Shown piece by piece: positions 25,545 to 33,097 of a stretch of 64,000 nucleotides of DNA; position 1 is the first letter of the stretch, and the number at the start of each line of letters is the position of its first letter. Both the position numbers and the translations under genes were made by a program. The DNA is from Atopobium sp. oral taxon 199 str. F0494 (GTDB lineage: Bacteria > Actinomycetota > Coriobacteriia > Coriobacteriales > Atopobiaceae). Below the pieces are notes generated by a model, which was not told the DNA's origin, did not search any database, and was given only the letters and a program-made list of their open reading frames with translations. The DNA is taken from NCBI RefSeq assembly GCF_000411555.1, contig NZ_KE150486.1, forward strand, positions 310,001 through 374,000, read 5' to 3'.

Positions 25545-25560
25545 AGGATGGCGTGAACTC

Positions 25561-25812
25561 TTAGAGCGCCTCGTGGAAGGTGCGGGAAATGACGTCATCC
25601 TGCTGCTCTTTGGTGAGTGAGTTGAACTTGACGGCATAGCCGGATACGCGGATGGTGAGCTGCGGATATTTCTCCGGATGTGCCTGGGCGTCAAGCAACG
25701 TCTCCTTGGTGAATACGTTGACGTTAAGATGGTGGCCGCCCTTCTCGGCATAGCCATCGATCATGCTGACAAGATTGTCTACCTGCTCAGGTGCTACTTC
25801 GTTTGCTTTCAT
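25561..25812 (-). CDS. grcA: glycyl-radical subunit of pyruvate formate-lyase (GrcA-like)
   Basis: An 83-residue protein equal to the C-terminal glycyl-radical domain of pyruvate formate-lyase. It contains [19 protein letters not shown] near residue 25 and the radical loop [13 protein letters not shown] near 53, where the glycine of SGYA carries the stable radical; it ends TFHEAL. AAGGAGAT precedes ATG 25812. In E. coli, GrcA/YfiD is a spare part that repairs oxygen-cleaved PflB. Here the large subunit next door lacks this domain altogether, so this protein should be an obligate subunit. pflA follows after 16 bases. Confidence 0.93.
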   Translation of the reverse strand: MKANEVAPEQVDNLVSMIDGYAEKGGHHLNVNVFTKETLLDAQAHPEKYPQLTIRVSGYAVKFNSLTKEQQDDVISRTFHEAL

Positions 25813-25838
25813 GGTCAGATCTCCTTGTTAGATATGCG

Positions 25839-25861
25839 GCGAGAAGCACGGTACTTCTCGC
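25839..25861 (-). promoter_or_regulatory. intercistronic hairpin made of two inverted GCGAGAAG octamers
   Basis: Between pflB and grcA, GGCGAGAAG and CTTCTCGCC form a perfect 9-bp stem around a 7-base loop. There is no T tract. On the mRNA it sits after the pflB stop and before the grcA Shine-Dalgarno. It could protect the pflB 3' end, cause partial attenuation, or set the ratio of the two subunits. Confidence 0.7.
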
Positions 25862-25868
25862 CAGGTTG

Positions 25869-28055
25869 TTATGAACGGTCCTCAGCGCCTTCGGGAGCGG
25901 AAGCATCCGCTTCGCAGGCGCAATCAACGGTATTTTCAATGGCGACGGACGAGAGGTCAAGATCGGAGAAGTCGATTCCCGTGCCCTCAAGGTTAATCTC
26001 ATCCTCGTGGAAGAGGATATCGTTTCCTTTGCCCAGAGCGTTCGGGATGATTGAGAACGTGTTGGAAATGCCGTCCTGCGCATCGCCGAAGGGCAGCTTT
26101 GCCACGGAGGCAAGAGAGGCTACCGCGCCGTGCGTATCGCGACGGTGCATAGGATTGGCGCCGGGCGCAAAGGGAGCTCCTGCACGACGGCCGTCAGGGG
26201 TGTTGCCGGTTGCCTTACCGTAGACCACGTTTGAGGTGATGGTCAGAATGGAGGTAGTGGGCACGGAATCACGGTAGGTACCGGTCTCGCGGACAAACTT
26301 CATGAAGACCTCAACAATGTCATGGGCGATGCTGTCCACCCGGTCGTCATCGTTGCCGTACTTAGGGAAGTCTCCCTCAATCTCGTAGTTGACGACCAGA
26401 CCGTCATCATTTCTGATGGCCTTGACCTTGGCGTACTTAATGGCGGAAAGCGAGTCCGCAACAACGGAAAGACCGGCGATGCCTGTGGCAAACCAGCGGT
26501 GCACGTGCTCATCGTGGAGTGCCATCTGAATGCGCTCGTAGCTGTACTTGTCGTGCATGTAGTGAATGGCGTTCAAGGTATTGACGTAGACGCCCGCAAG
26601 CCAGTTCATCATGTCCAGGTACTTGCCCATGACGTCGTCAAAGTCGAGATAGTCGCCTTCGACAGGACGGAATTTGGGGCCGATCTGCTCGCCGCTCTTC
26701 TCGTCACGCCCGCCGTTGATAGCGTAGAGCAAACACTTTGCAAGGTTGGCGCGGGCGCCGAAGAACTGCATCTCTTTGCCAATGCGCATGGAACTCACGC
26801 AGCAGGCGATGGCGTAGTCGTCACCGTGGTAGACGCGCATGAGATCGTCGTTTTCGTACTGGATGGAGCTGGTGGTGATGGAAATCTTGGCGCAGTAGCG
26901 CTTGAAGTTCTCAGGCAGGCGGACCGACCACAGCACCGTAAGGTTTGGCTCGGGGCTAGTACCCATGTTTTCCAGCGTGTGCAGCCAGCGGAAGGCCGAC
27001 TTAGTAACCTGCGAGCGGCCATCAACGCCCATGCCGCCGATAGATTCGGTTACCCACTGAGGGTCGCCGGAGAAGAGTTCGTTGTACTCGGGAGTGCGAG
27101 CGAACTTCACCATGCGGAGCTTCATGACCAGGTGATCGACGAACTCCTGGATCTCGGACTCGGTGAAGGTGCCTTCAGCGAGATCGCGCTCGGCATAGAT
27201 GTCGAGGAAGGTGGTGTTGCGGCCGATGGACATGGCAGCGCCGTTTTGCTCTTTAACCGAGGCGAGGTAGCCCATGTAGAGCCACTGGACCGCCTCTTGG
27301 AAATTGCGAGCAGGACGTCCAAGCTCCAGACCATAAATCTCACCGAGCTTCTTCAACTCACCGAGGGCCCGGGCCTGTTCAGCAAGCTCTTCGCGGTGAC
27401 GGATGGTCTTCTCGTCCATGGTCTTGTGAGTTCCTGCTTTTTCGGCCTTCTTCTCTTCAATGAGCGCGTCAACGCCGTAGAGCGCCACGCGGCGGTAGTC
27501 ACCGATGATGCGACCGCGACCGTAGGCGTCGGGAAGACCGGTGATGATGTGGGAGTGGCGACAAGCGCGCATCTCATCTGTGTAGACGTCAAAGACGCCG
27601 GCGTTATGGGTCTTGCGGCGGTTGGTGTAGAAGTCAACAATCTCAGGATCGACCTCGTAACCGTAGGCCTTGCAGGCAGCTACGGCCATGCGGATACCGC
27701 CGTCGACCATAAGAGCGCGCTTCAGCGGTTTATCCGTCTGAAGACCAACAATCTTCTCGAGTGATTGATCGATGTAGCCGGCCTTGTGTGAGGTGATAGT
27801 GGAGACCACTTTGGTATCCATATCAATGACCCCGCCGTTGGCTGTCTCCTGAGCAAAGAGATTCATAACGTCAGTCCAAAGCTTGGTGGTAGCCTCGGTG
27901 GGACCTGCCAAAAATGACTCGTCACCCTCGTAGGGGGTATAGTTTTTCTGGATGAAATCGCGGACATCAATAGCGTGGTTCCAGTTACCGTGGGTAAAGC
28001 CGCGCCACGCGATAGATTGGTCTTCTGTGAGGACAACTTCTGCGCCTACTTGCAT
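25869..28055 (-). CDS. pflB: pyruvate formate-lyase large subunit lacking the glycyl-radical domain
   Basis: Converts pyruvate and CoA to acetyl-CoA and formate. The 728 residues align with PflB from the N-terminus ([23 protein letters not shown] near residue 9) through the catalytic Cys-Cys pair in AIACCVSS near 415 to [13 protein letters not shown] near 678. At that point standard enzymes continue into the glycyl-radical domain. Here a 45-residue acidic tail ending [17 protein letters not shown] and a stop replace it. The missing domain is encoded by the next gene. This is an in-frame natural end, not a simple frameshift. ATG 28055 follows AGAGGAGTG. Confidence 0.94.
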   Translation of the reverse strand: MQVGAEVVLTEDQSIAWRGFTHGNWNHAIDVRDFIQKNYTPYEGDESFLAGPTEATTKLWTDVMNLFAQETANGGVIDMDTKVVSTITSHKAGYIDQSLEKIVGLQTDKPLKRALMVDGGIRMAVAACKAYGYEVDPEIVDFYTNRRKTHNAGVFDVYTDEMRACRHSHIITGLPDAYGRGRIIGDYRRVALYGVDALIEEKKAEKAGTHKTMDEKTIRHREELAEQARALGELKKLGEIYGLELGRPARNFQEAVQWLYMGYLASVKEQNGAAMSIGRNTTFLDIYAERDLAEGTFTESEIQEFVDHLVMKLRMVKFARTPEYNELFSGDPQWVTESIGGMGVDGRSQVTKSAFRWLHTLENMGTSPEPNLTVLWSVRLPENFKRYCAKISITTSSIQYENDDLMRVYHGDDYAIACCVSSMRIGKEMQFFGARANLAKCLLYAINGGRDEKSGEQIGPKFRPVEGDYLDFDDVMGKYLDMMNWLAGVYVNTLNAIHYMHDKYSYERIQMALHDEHVHRWFATGIAGLSVVADSLSAIKYAKVKAIRNDDGLVVNYEIEGDFPKYGNDDDRVDSIAHDIVEVFMKFVRETGTYRDSVPTTSILTITSNVVYGKATGNTPDGRRAGAPFAPGANPMHRRDTHGAVASLASVAKLPFGDAQDGISNTFSIIPNALGKGNDILFHEDEINLEGTGIDFSDLDLSSVAIENTVDCACEADASAPEGAEDRS

Positions 28056-28460
28056 AACACACTCCTCTTTTGCAGCTCCGATGACGGGCGCTGCCTAGGG
28101 CCGGAGACGCATGGGTGGGAACTCCTCTTTCCTACCGCCTCCAGCAATTACTACAACGTTCGTTTTTCAGACCACTGGGTAGGTGTGTGCGGTAACTGCT
28201 TCGGTGCGTTTGAGTGCAGCGGAGAAGCGATTAGCGAAACACTTGGTCGGCTTTTAACTTTACCCCATATAGTGTGTGATGCAAGTGCATTCTTACCACA
28301 TTTTGGGTTTTTTCGAGCGTGCTTACAGAGGATGGATTGGTACGAAATTGCAGGAGATAAAGCGGTTGCGAGGATTGATTGTAGGCATTTGGTTTTTTGC
28401 AATCTGTGCGAAGAGTGCGGGAAGAAGCCAAAGCTAAAAGTGATACGCTATAGCCACTAA
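28056..28460 (+). other. pflB upstream region with a doubtful cysteine-rich open frame
   Basis: This is the gap between divergent pflB and the folate cyclo-ligase gene. A plus-strand frame stays open through it and ends at 28460 with CNLCEECGKKPKLKVIRYSH; it also holds VCGNCFGAFEC. The two CxxC pairs could make a zinc site. There is no good start codon with a Shine-Dalgarno inside the gap, and the frame runs back into pflB antisense. I consider it more likely the pflB promoter and leader region than a gene. No specific promoter or Fnr/Rex-type site stood out. Confidence 0.3.
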
Positions 28461-28487
28461 GCGCTATTGCAAACAAAGGTTGGTGAC

Positions 28488-29078
28488 ATGGGCAGCACAT
28501 GTGGAACAGATGCGGGAAAGACTGCGCTCCGTAAAGGACAGCAGATTGTTCGCGATGCCGCGCCTGAGCGTGTCTGCGCTACATTGGACGCGCGCATCCT
28601 GGCCAATTTGCAGGCGGCTCCCGACTATCAAGACGCTGACCTTGTGCTTACCTATGTTTCTATAGGCTCGGAAGTTGATACGCGAGCTGTTATTGAGGAC
28701 GCTTTTTGTGAGAGTAAGCGTGTTGCCGTTCCTCGCCGCACTGCCGAGAAGGGCCTTGAGTTTGTAGAGATTTCCTCTTTGGAAGAGCTCCATACCACCT
28801 CGTTCGGCATTCTCGAACCTGACGCTTCAGTGCCAGCGCTGCAGGCATCGGAGCTCGTGGGCTCAATTTGCTTGGTGCCGGGTCTTATCTTTGACGGAGA
28901 AGGTAACCGCATCGGCTACGGCGCTGGTTACTACGACCGTTTTTTGGCATTTTATCCCGGGCAGAAGATAGCGCTTGCTCGTACGCGTCAGCTGAGCTGC
29001 AATGAGCTTCCGCATGAAAGTCATGACATTGCCGTTGATATGGTTGTGACCGATCAGCGCGTCTGGCATTGTCGATAG
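28488..29078 (+). CDS. 5-formyltetrahydrofolate cyclo-ligase
   Basis: Converts 5-formyl-THF to 5,10-methenyl-THF with ATP. ATG 28488 gives 196 residues; AAAGG lies nine bases before it, and a TTG at 28467 is rejected. The typical motifs are present: LTYVSIGSEVDTRAVIEDA near residue 52, VAVPRR near 78, and the ATP/folate site LVPGLIFDGEGNRIGYGAGYYDRFL near 130, with GYGxGxYDR intact. The C-terminus reads DIAVDMVVTD. It stands alone and converges with the shikimate cluster. The stop codon lies in a 17-bp duplication. Confidence 0.94.
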   Translation: MGSTCGTDAGKTALRKGQQIVRDAAPERVCATLDARILANLQAAPDYQDADLVLTYVSIGSEVDTRAVIEDAFCESKRVAVPRRTAEKGLEFVEISSLEELHTTSFGILEPDASVPALQASELVGSICLVPGLIFDGEGNRIGYGAGYYDRFLAFYPGQKIALARTRQLSCNELPHESHDIAVDMVVTDQRVWHCR

Positions 29079-29160
29079 CCTGGCACTGCAAGTAGCAGCC
29101 GTTCCGCGTGCCTCTGTCCCGCACGCCTCTTCAGGCAGCACTAGTTCCGTGCCTCTTCGG
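29063..29160. repeat. stop-codon duplication at the folate cyclo-ligase gene end, plus GC-rich degenerate repeats
   Basis: CTGGCATTGTCGATAGC (29063-29079), which holds the stop codon, is followed at once by a 17-bp copy, CTGGCACTGCAAGTAGC (29080-29096), with a second in-phase TAG. From 29100 to 29160 three further units resembling GTTCCGCGTGCCTCT follow, up to the end of the convergent aroQ fusion gene. No terminator hairpin with a T tract is evident. Confidence 0.65.
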
Positions 29161-29170
29161 ATAAATTGAT

Positions 29171-30052
29171 TCAGCAGGCTTCCTTGACGCGCTCGGCAAG
29201 GATAGCGATGCCCTCCCGATAGCTGTCAAATCCTTTGCCGCAGCATAGCGCAATGCAAGCATCGCGCAGATAAGAAACGCGACGATATTCTTCTCGCTCG
29301 GTAATGTCGGTGAGGTGAACTTCCACCATGGGAATCTGTACCGCTTTCGCGGCGTCAAGCAAGGCGATTGACGTATGAGTATACGCGGCGGGATTGATGA
29401 GGATGGCGTCATAGGCACCAAGCGCATCTTGAATAGCGCTGATTAAATCTCCCTCGTAGTTTGACTGATAGCAAACGCAGTCGACAAAGCCTTGAGCCGT
29501 TGCTTCCTCTTTGCAGATTCTAATGAGCGCGCGATAGTCCTGTTTTCCGTAGAGTTCCGGCTCGCGAATGCCCAGCATATTGATGTTTGGCCCGTTAATT
29601 ACCAGAAGGCGTGGTCCAATTTCTTCTTGCTCCGGCTCCTCGGCTACCTCGGAATCGACGTTAAAGGTGCCGGTATGGGACAGATCATCGGCGGACAGAT
29701 CGGCGTCGCGCAAAAGAGAAATGAGCTGTTCGACGTCATTCTCGTCATCTGAGAGAGGGGATAAGGATGCATCTGGCGTGATTTTCGCTGAGAGATTGGC
29801 GTGGTTGCAGCAGACGTCTAGGGAAGCATTAACCTGGCTGGCTACGTTAGGTCCAAAGACGACTTCGATACCGTTGGCGCCGCGGCCAACGATGCCAAGC
29901 ACGCCCTGCAGGCCCGCGAGCTTCTCATGGTCGATGAGCGCGGGATTGTTGACGGTCAGACGCAGGCGCGTCATGCAGACTTCATTGTCGACAAGATTGT
30001 CAGAGCCTCCGACAGCAAAAAGAACGTTTTCTGCAACCTGTTGAGTATTCAT
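29171..30052 (-). CDS. aroQ: PTS EIIB-like domain fused to type II 3-dehydroquinate dehydratase
   Basis: ATG 30052 (after AGAAAGG) gives 293 residues in two domains. Residues 1-80 match the glucose-type PTS EIIB domain: VLFAVGGSDNLVDNEVCMTRLRLTVNN, with the phospho-acceptor Cys in EVCMTRLR, and GVLGIVGRGANGIEVVFG. After an acidic linker of about 65 residues, the last 145 are a type II dehydroquinase with LLVINGPNINMLGIREPELYG, NYEGDLISAIQ, the catalytic block INPAAYTHTSIAL and VEVHLTDITEREEYR. It makes 3-dehydroshikimate. It is last in the aro cluster, 251 bases after aroE-aroK. I know of no role for the EIIB domain here. Confidence 0.9.
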   Translation of the reverse strand: MNTQQVAENVLFAVGGSDNLVDNEVCMTRLRLTVNNPALIDHEKLAGLQGVLGIVGRGANGIEVVFGPNVASQVNASLDVCCNHANLSAKITPDASLSPLSDDENDVEQLISLLRDADLSADDLSHTGTFNVDSEVAEEPEQEEIGPRLLVINGPNINMLGIREPELYGKQDYRALIRICKEEATAQGFVDCVCYQSNYEGDLISAIQDALGAYDAILINPAAYTHTSIALLDAAKAVQIPMVEVHLTDITEREEYRRVSYLRDACIALCCGKGFDSYREGIAILAERVKEAC

Positions 30053-30261
30053 CGTGTACCCTTTCTGAGATGGACCCCAACAAATCCATCGTGCCTGCAT
30101 CGAATACGGAATTTTTTGCGAGAGACCTCCCACGTCCACAGAGTATACGGCGAGAAGAACTCGAAACGCCCGTATCCTTTTGCGGTTCGGTGGACGGAAC
30201 AATATATGAGGTGAAAGGCTTGAAGCTATCCGCAAGCGGCGGGCTGTCTGAAGATGGTGAG

Positions 30262-30316
30262 TCAGAGAGAAGAGCTACAGAAAAAGGTTTATAGAGAAAA
30301 GATCTACAGAGAGAAG
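30262..30316 (-). repeat. ~15-bp tandem repeat carrying the aroE-aroK stop codon
   Basis: On the minus strand the gene ends in CTTCTCTCTGTAGAT, with TAG as the stop. This is followed by CTTTTCTCTATAAAC, CTTTTTCTGTAGCT and CTTCTCTCTGACT. Each unit carries a stop-like triplet (TAG, TAA, TAG, TGA). It matches the pattern at ackA and other gene ends here. The remaining gap to the aroQ fusion start (30053-30261) contains one GCGAGAAG octamer and a TATACT hexamer (30142-30147, minus strand) that could be a -10 box for the fusion gene. Confidence 0.7.
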
Positions 30317-31653
30317 AGTGTTTTGAGCGCCGCGGCGTCTGTCGCCGGAGAACCCGTACAGGCAAAGAGCGTGTCGGCCCAGCTGAGATAGAGCGGCATG
30401 CGTGCTCGCGCAATGGACTCAAGTCCCTGAGCTGCGGTAAGAGGTCGGTTTTTTGTGTCCAGTGTGTGAATCGGACGGTCGAGAAACACCAGGTGACCGT
30501 TTTGCTTGAGCGCCTCGTAATTGACGCTTGTAACCACAGTACCGCCGCCGCAGGCGATGATGTGGCCTGAGCCAAGGCCAGCTGCTTTGACCGCGGCTGA
30601 TTCAGCGGCGCGAAAGGCCTCTTCGCCGGATTCGCGTATGATCTGTGCTGGCGTTTTTCCTGTTGAGGCTTGAACAGCGGCGTCGATGTCAACAAAGGGA
30701 CGCTCACATAGCCGTGCGAGTTGTTGTCCCGCGCTTGTTTTGCCGACTCCGGGCATGCCGATAAGTACAATGTTTTGCAGGTGCTGTACGAGCCTTTGCT
30801 CGATTGCCTCAATCGTTATAGAATCGGCGGCCGTCATGAAATCGACAGGAGAAAGAGAAGAGGACACCGGCTCACCCGTAAGAAAAAGCCTGCTTGCCGC
30901 GCAGGCCTGGGCAACCAACATACCAAGACCGTTTTCAGCGGGAATACCACGCTTCAGAGCCGCAAGTAGCAAAGCGCTTCTGAGCGGGTTATAGATTACG
31001 TCGATGACGCCTTTAAGTTGTGTAAAACCGTCAAGTGTCTGCGGCGCTAGCGGACTTTTCGGACAGTTGGGATACATGCCTACAGGCGTGCAGTTGACAA
31101 TTAAGGCAGCGTCGCTGTGGTCTTTGATTCGGCCGTACGGTATCCAGAGAGAACAAAGGTTGTGATGGAAGCTCTCTTCTGTGCGGCTAACGCCGATACT
31201 ATGTGCACCTAGGGATTGAAGCGCGTAGCAGACCGCCCGCCCGGCACCTCCCTGAGCGCCAAGCACCAGCACTTTTTTGCCCCTGATATACGCGCACGCT
31301 GAGAGATTGTTCTGACGTTGTGAAAAGCGTTCCAGCAGCCAGAGAAAGCCCGCCGCATCGGTGTTATCCGCGTAGATTGAGCCATCTCGCTTGAGCCTAA
31401 TAAGGGTGTTTGCGGCTCCAATCGCCCGTGCGGCGTTGCTTGCTGTGTCCGCGGCGAGAAGTGCTTGTCGCTTGTAGGGGATGGTTACATTGAGACCGCT
31501 CCAAGTGTCGCACGCGAGTATGCTCGCTACATCTTGAGGAGCCGCTTCTATGAGCTCATAGGGTGCCGACCCGAGCATGCGATGAATCTGCGGAGACCAG
31601 CTGTGACCGAGCTTTTGTCCAAGAAGTCCGTACGTGATAGAAGACTCAGGCAT
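30304..31653 (-). CDS. aroE: shikimate dehydrogenase-shikimate kinase fusion
   Basis: A 449-residue bifunctional enzyme for two consecutive steps. The N-terminal part (1-275) is AroE: ITYGLLGQKLGHSWSPQIHR with the substrate Ser pair, LNVTIPYKRQA with the catalytic Lys, and NADP-loop VLVLGAQGGAGRAV. The C-terminal part (about 290-449) is AroK: Walker A VLIGMPGVGKTSAG, FVDIDAAVQ, GEEAFRAAES and CGGGTVV. Adjacent aroK and aroE genes are common, but this fusion avoids release of shikimate. ATG 31653 overlaps the chorismate mutase gene by 8 bases. All visible catalytic motifs are intact. Confidence 0.94.
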   Translation of the reverse strand: MPESSITYGLLGQKLGHSWSPQIHRMLGSAPYELIEAAPQDVASILACDTWSGLNVTIPYKRQALLAADTASNAARAIGAANTLIRLKRDGSIYADNTDAAGFLWLLERFSQRQNNLSACAYIRGKKVLVLGAQGGAGRAVCYALQSLGAHSIGVSRTEESFHHNLCSLWIPYGRIKDHSDAALIVNCTPVGMYPNCPKSPLAPQTLDGFTQLKGVIDVIYNPLRSALLLAALKRGIPAENGLGMLVAQACAASRLFLTGEPVSSSLSPVDFMTAADSITIEAIEQRLVQHLQNIVLIGMPGVGKTSAGQQLARLCERPFVDIDAAVQASTGKTPAQIIRESGEEAFRAAESAAVKAAGLGSGHIIACGGGTVVTSVNYEALKQNGHLVFLDRPIHTLDTKNRPLTAAQGLESIARARMPLYLSWADTLFACTGSPATDAAALKTLFSL

Positions 31654-31939
31654 CGGGCGTTTTCTCCTGAGACTTTGCAGTACCCATGAGTACGCGCATC
31701 AAAGAGGCTGTTGACGCTTTGAGATGTTCGGGAACAGAAGCCTCTGCGAGATCCAATTTCTGCTGTTCGCGGTCATGGTCGACTATAGGAAGCCCTCGCG
31801 TGCGTTTATACAGGCCTATTTCCGTAGCAACGGCGGCGCGTCTGACAAACAGGTCCAAGATCTGAGCGTCAATAACGTCAATTTGGGCGCGCAGTTCATT
31901 GAGGCTGGTGAGGTTGTGCGGATAGGAGACATCTGTCAT
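31646..31939 (-). CDS. chorismate mutase (AroQ-fold, monofunctional)
   Basis: A 97-residue all-helical chorismate mutase, converting chorismate to prephenate. The N-terminal helix reads LNELRAQIDVIDAQILDLFVRRAAVATEIGLYK, described by its key residues: Arg near 18, Asp near 26, Arg near 34 and Lys near 45, the expected active-site set. Next come VDHDREQQKLD and a third helix. The size is that of stand-alone or PheA-N-terminal type domains. It lies between aroC and aroE-aroK and overlaps the latter, so tyrosine/phenylalanine flux is tied to the cluster. Confidence 0.92.
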   Translation of the reverse strand: MTDVSYPHNLTSLNELRAQIDVIDAQILDLFVRRAAVATEIGLYKRTRGLPIVDHDREQQKLDLAEASVPEHLKASTASLMRVLMGTAKSQEKTPDA

Positions 31940-31945
31940 AGCTGC

Positions 31946-33085
31946 TTACTCCTCATAGGGATTACGCTTTGGCTCTGCCGGATAGGAAAGCAGGGCGTCA
32001 AGAAGTACCAGAGCGGTCATTCCTTCCACAACGGGAACGGCTCGCAAAGCAACGCAAGTATCGTGACGACCGTGTACCTGCAGAGTTGTTTCTTCGTTGC
32101 TTGTATAATCTACTGATTGTTGAGGCAAAGAGATGCTCGGCACAGGCTTAAAAACGCAAGAGAACAAGAGCGGCGCGCCGGTGGATATGCCGCCAAGGAT
32201 GCCGCCTGCGTTGTTTGTTGCGGGCTGAGGCTGACCATTGCGTATCTCATAAGGATCATTGTTGAAGCTGCCCCGTGCCTCAGATACCCGAAAGCCCAGG
32301 CCAAACTCTATACCTTTGACCGCGGGAATGCTAAAAATTGCCTGAGAGATGCGACTTTCAAGTCCGTCAAATAACGGCGAGCCCACTCCTGCCGGAAAGC
32401 CCGTCGCAACACATTCGACAAGACCGCCTATGGTATCACCTTCAGCGCGAATCTCCATAAGAGCAGCGGTGAGCTTCTCGCCAGCTTCTTGGTTGATGGT
32501 GGAAATGATGCGGCCGTCATGAAGGGCTGCAATCTGATGTTCAAGGTGAACTTGAGCTTGAGAGTTGTTACTGAACGCGTCAAAGGGCTCATCGGCGATG
32601 CCGGCGGCTGATTGTACATGAGCGGCAATCTGGGTGCCCTGGTGCTCAAGCGCTTGAAGCGCTATACCGCCGGCGAGGCAAAGCGGAGCGGTGAGGCGCC
32701 CCGAAAACTGACCGCCTCCATAAGCGTCCTGCCGTCCGTGCCATTTTTTCCAGGCGCTAAAGTCCGCATGACCCGGGCGAAAAACGCTGTTTGTCCGGTC
32801 ATAGTCAGAGGAACGCGCATCGGAGTTTTCAATGAGAAGGGCAATTGGAGCGCCGCAGGTGACACTTTTTGAGGTAAGTCCCGAGAGCACGCGAAAGGAA
32901 TCGGATTCGAGGCGGGGAGTGTCCCACGGCATGCGTCCGGGCGCGCGTCGGGCGGAGAAAGTTGCGAGGGCGTCTTGATCAATCGTAAGGCCTGAAGGAA
33001 GTCCGTCGATGACGCAGCCGATTGCCTCTGAATGAGATTGGCCAAAGACGGTAACGGTAAGCGTGGTTCCAAATGACGAAGGCAT
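31946..33085 (-). CDS. aroC: chorismate synthase
   Basis: Catalyses the FMNH2-dependent loss of phosphate from EPSP to give chorismate. In 379 residues it shows the signatures GQSHSEAIGCVIDGLPSG near residue 15, SARRAPGR near 44, a GHADFSAW block near 103, and RASARET-type positions replaced by FSGRLTAPLCLAGGIA. ATG 33085 and the aroA stop are 12 bases apart. The gene lies between aroA and the chorismate mutase gene in one transcript. Length and motif order are normal. Confidence 0.95.
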   Translation of the reverse strand: MPSSFGTTLTVTVFGQSHSEAIGCVIDGLPSGLTIDQDALATFSARRAPGRMPWDTPRLESDSFRVLSGLTSKSVTCGAPIALLIENSDARSSDYDRTNSVFRPGHADFSAWKKWHGRQDAYGGGQFSGRLTAPLCLAGGIALQALEHQGTQIAAHVQSAAGIADEPFDAFSNNSQAQVHLEHQIAALHDGRIISTINQEAGEKLTAALMEIRAEGDTIGGLVECVATGFPAGVGSPLFDGLESRISQAIFSIPAVKGIEFGLGFRVSEARGSFNNDPYEIRNGQPQPATNNAGGILGGISTGAPLLFSCVFKPVPSISLPQQSVDYTSNEETTLQVHGRHDTCVALRAVPVVEGMTALVLLDALLSYPAEPKRNPYEE

Positions 33086-33097
33086 AATCTGTCCTGT

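Noticed and set aside
25813..25868. Split PflB as a frameshift artefact
   Set aside because: The large subunit ends after an in-frame acidic tail of about 45 residues, and the small subunit has its own Shine-Dalgarno and ATG; no single-base change joins them.
26322..27764. 480-codon plus-strand open frame opposite pflB
   Set aside because: Antisense shadow of a highly expressed, codon-biased gene; no start signal and no recognisable domain.
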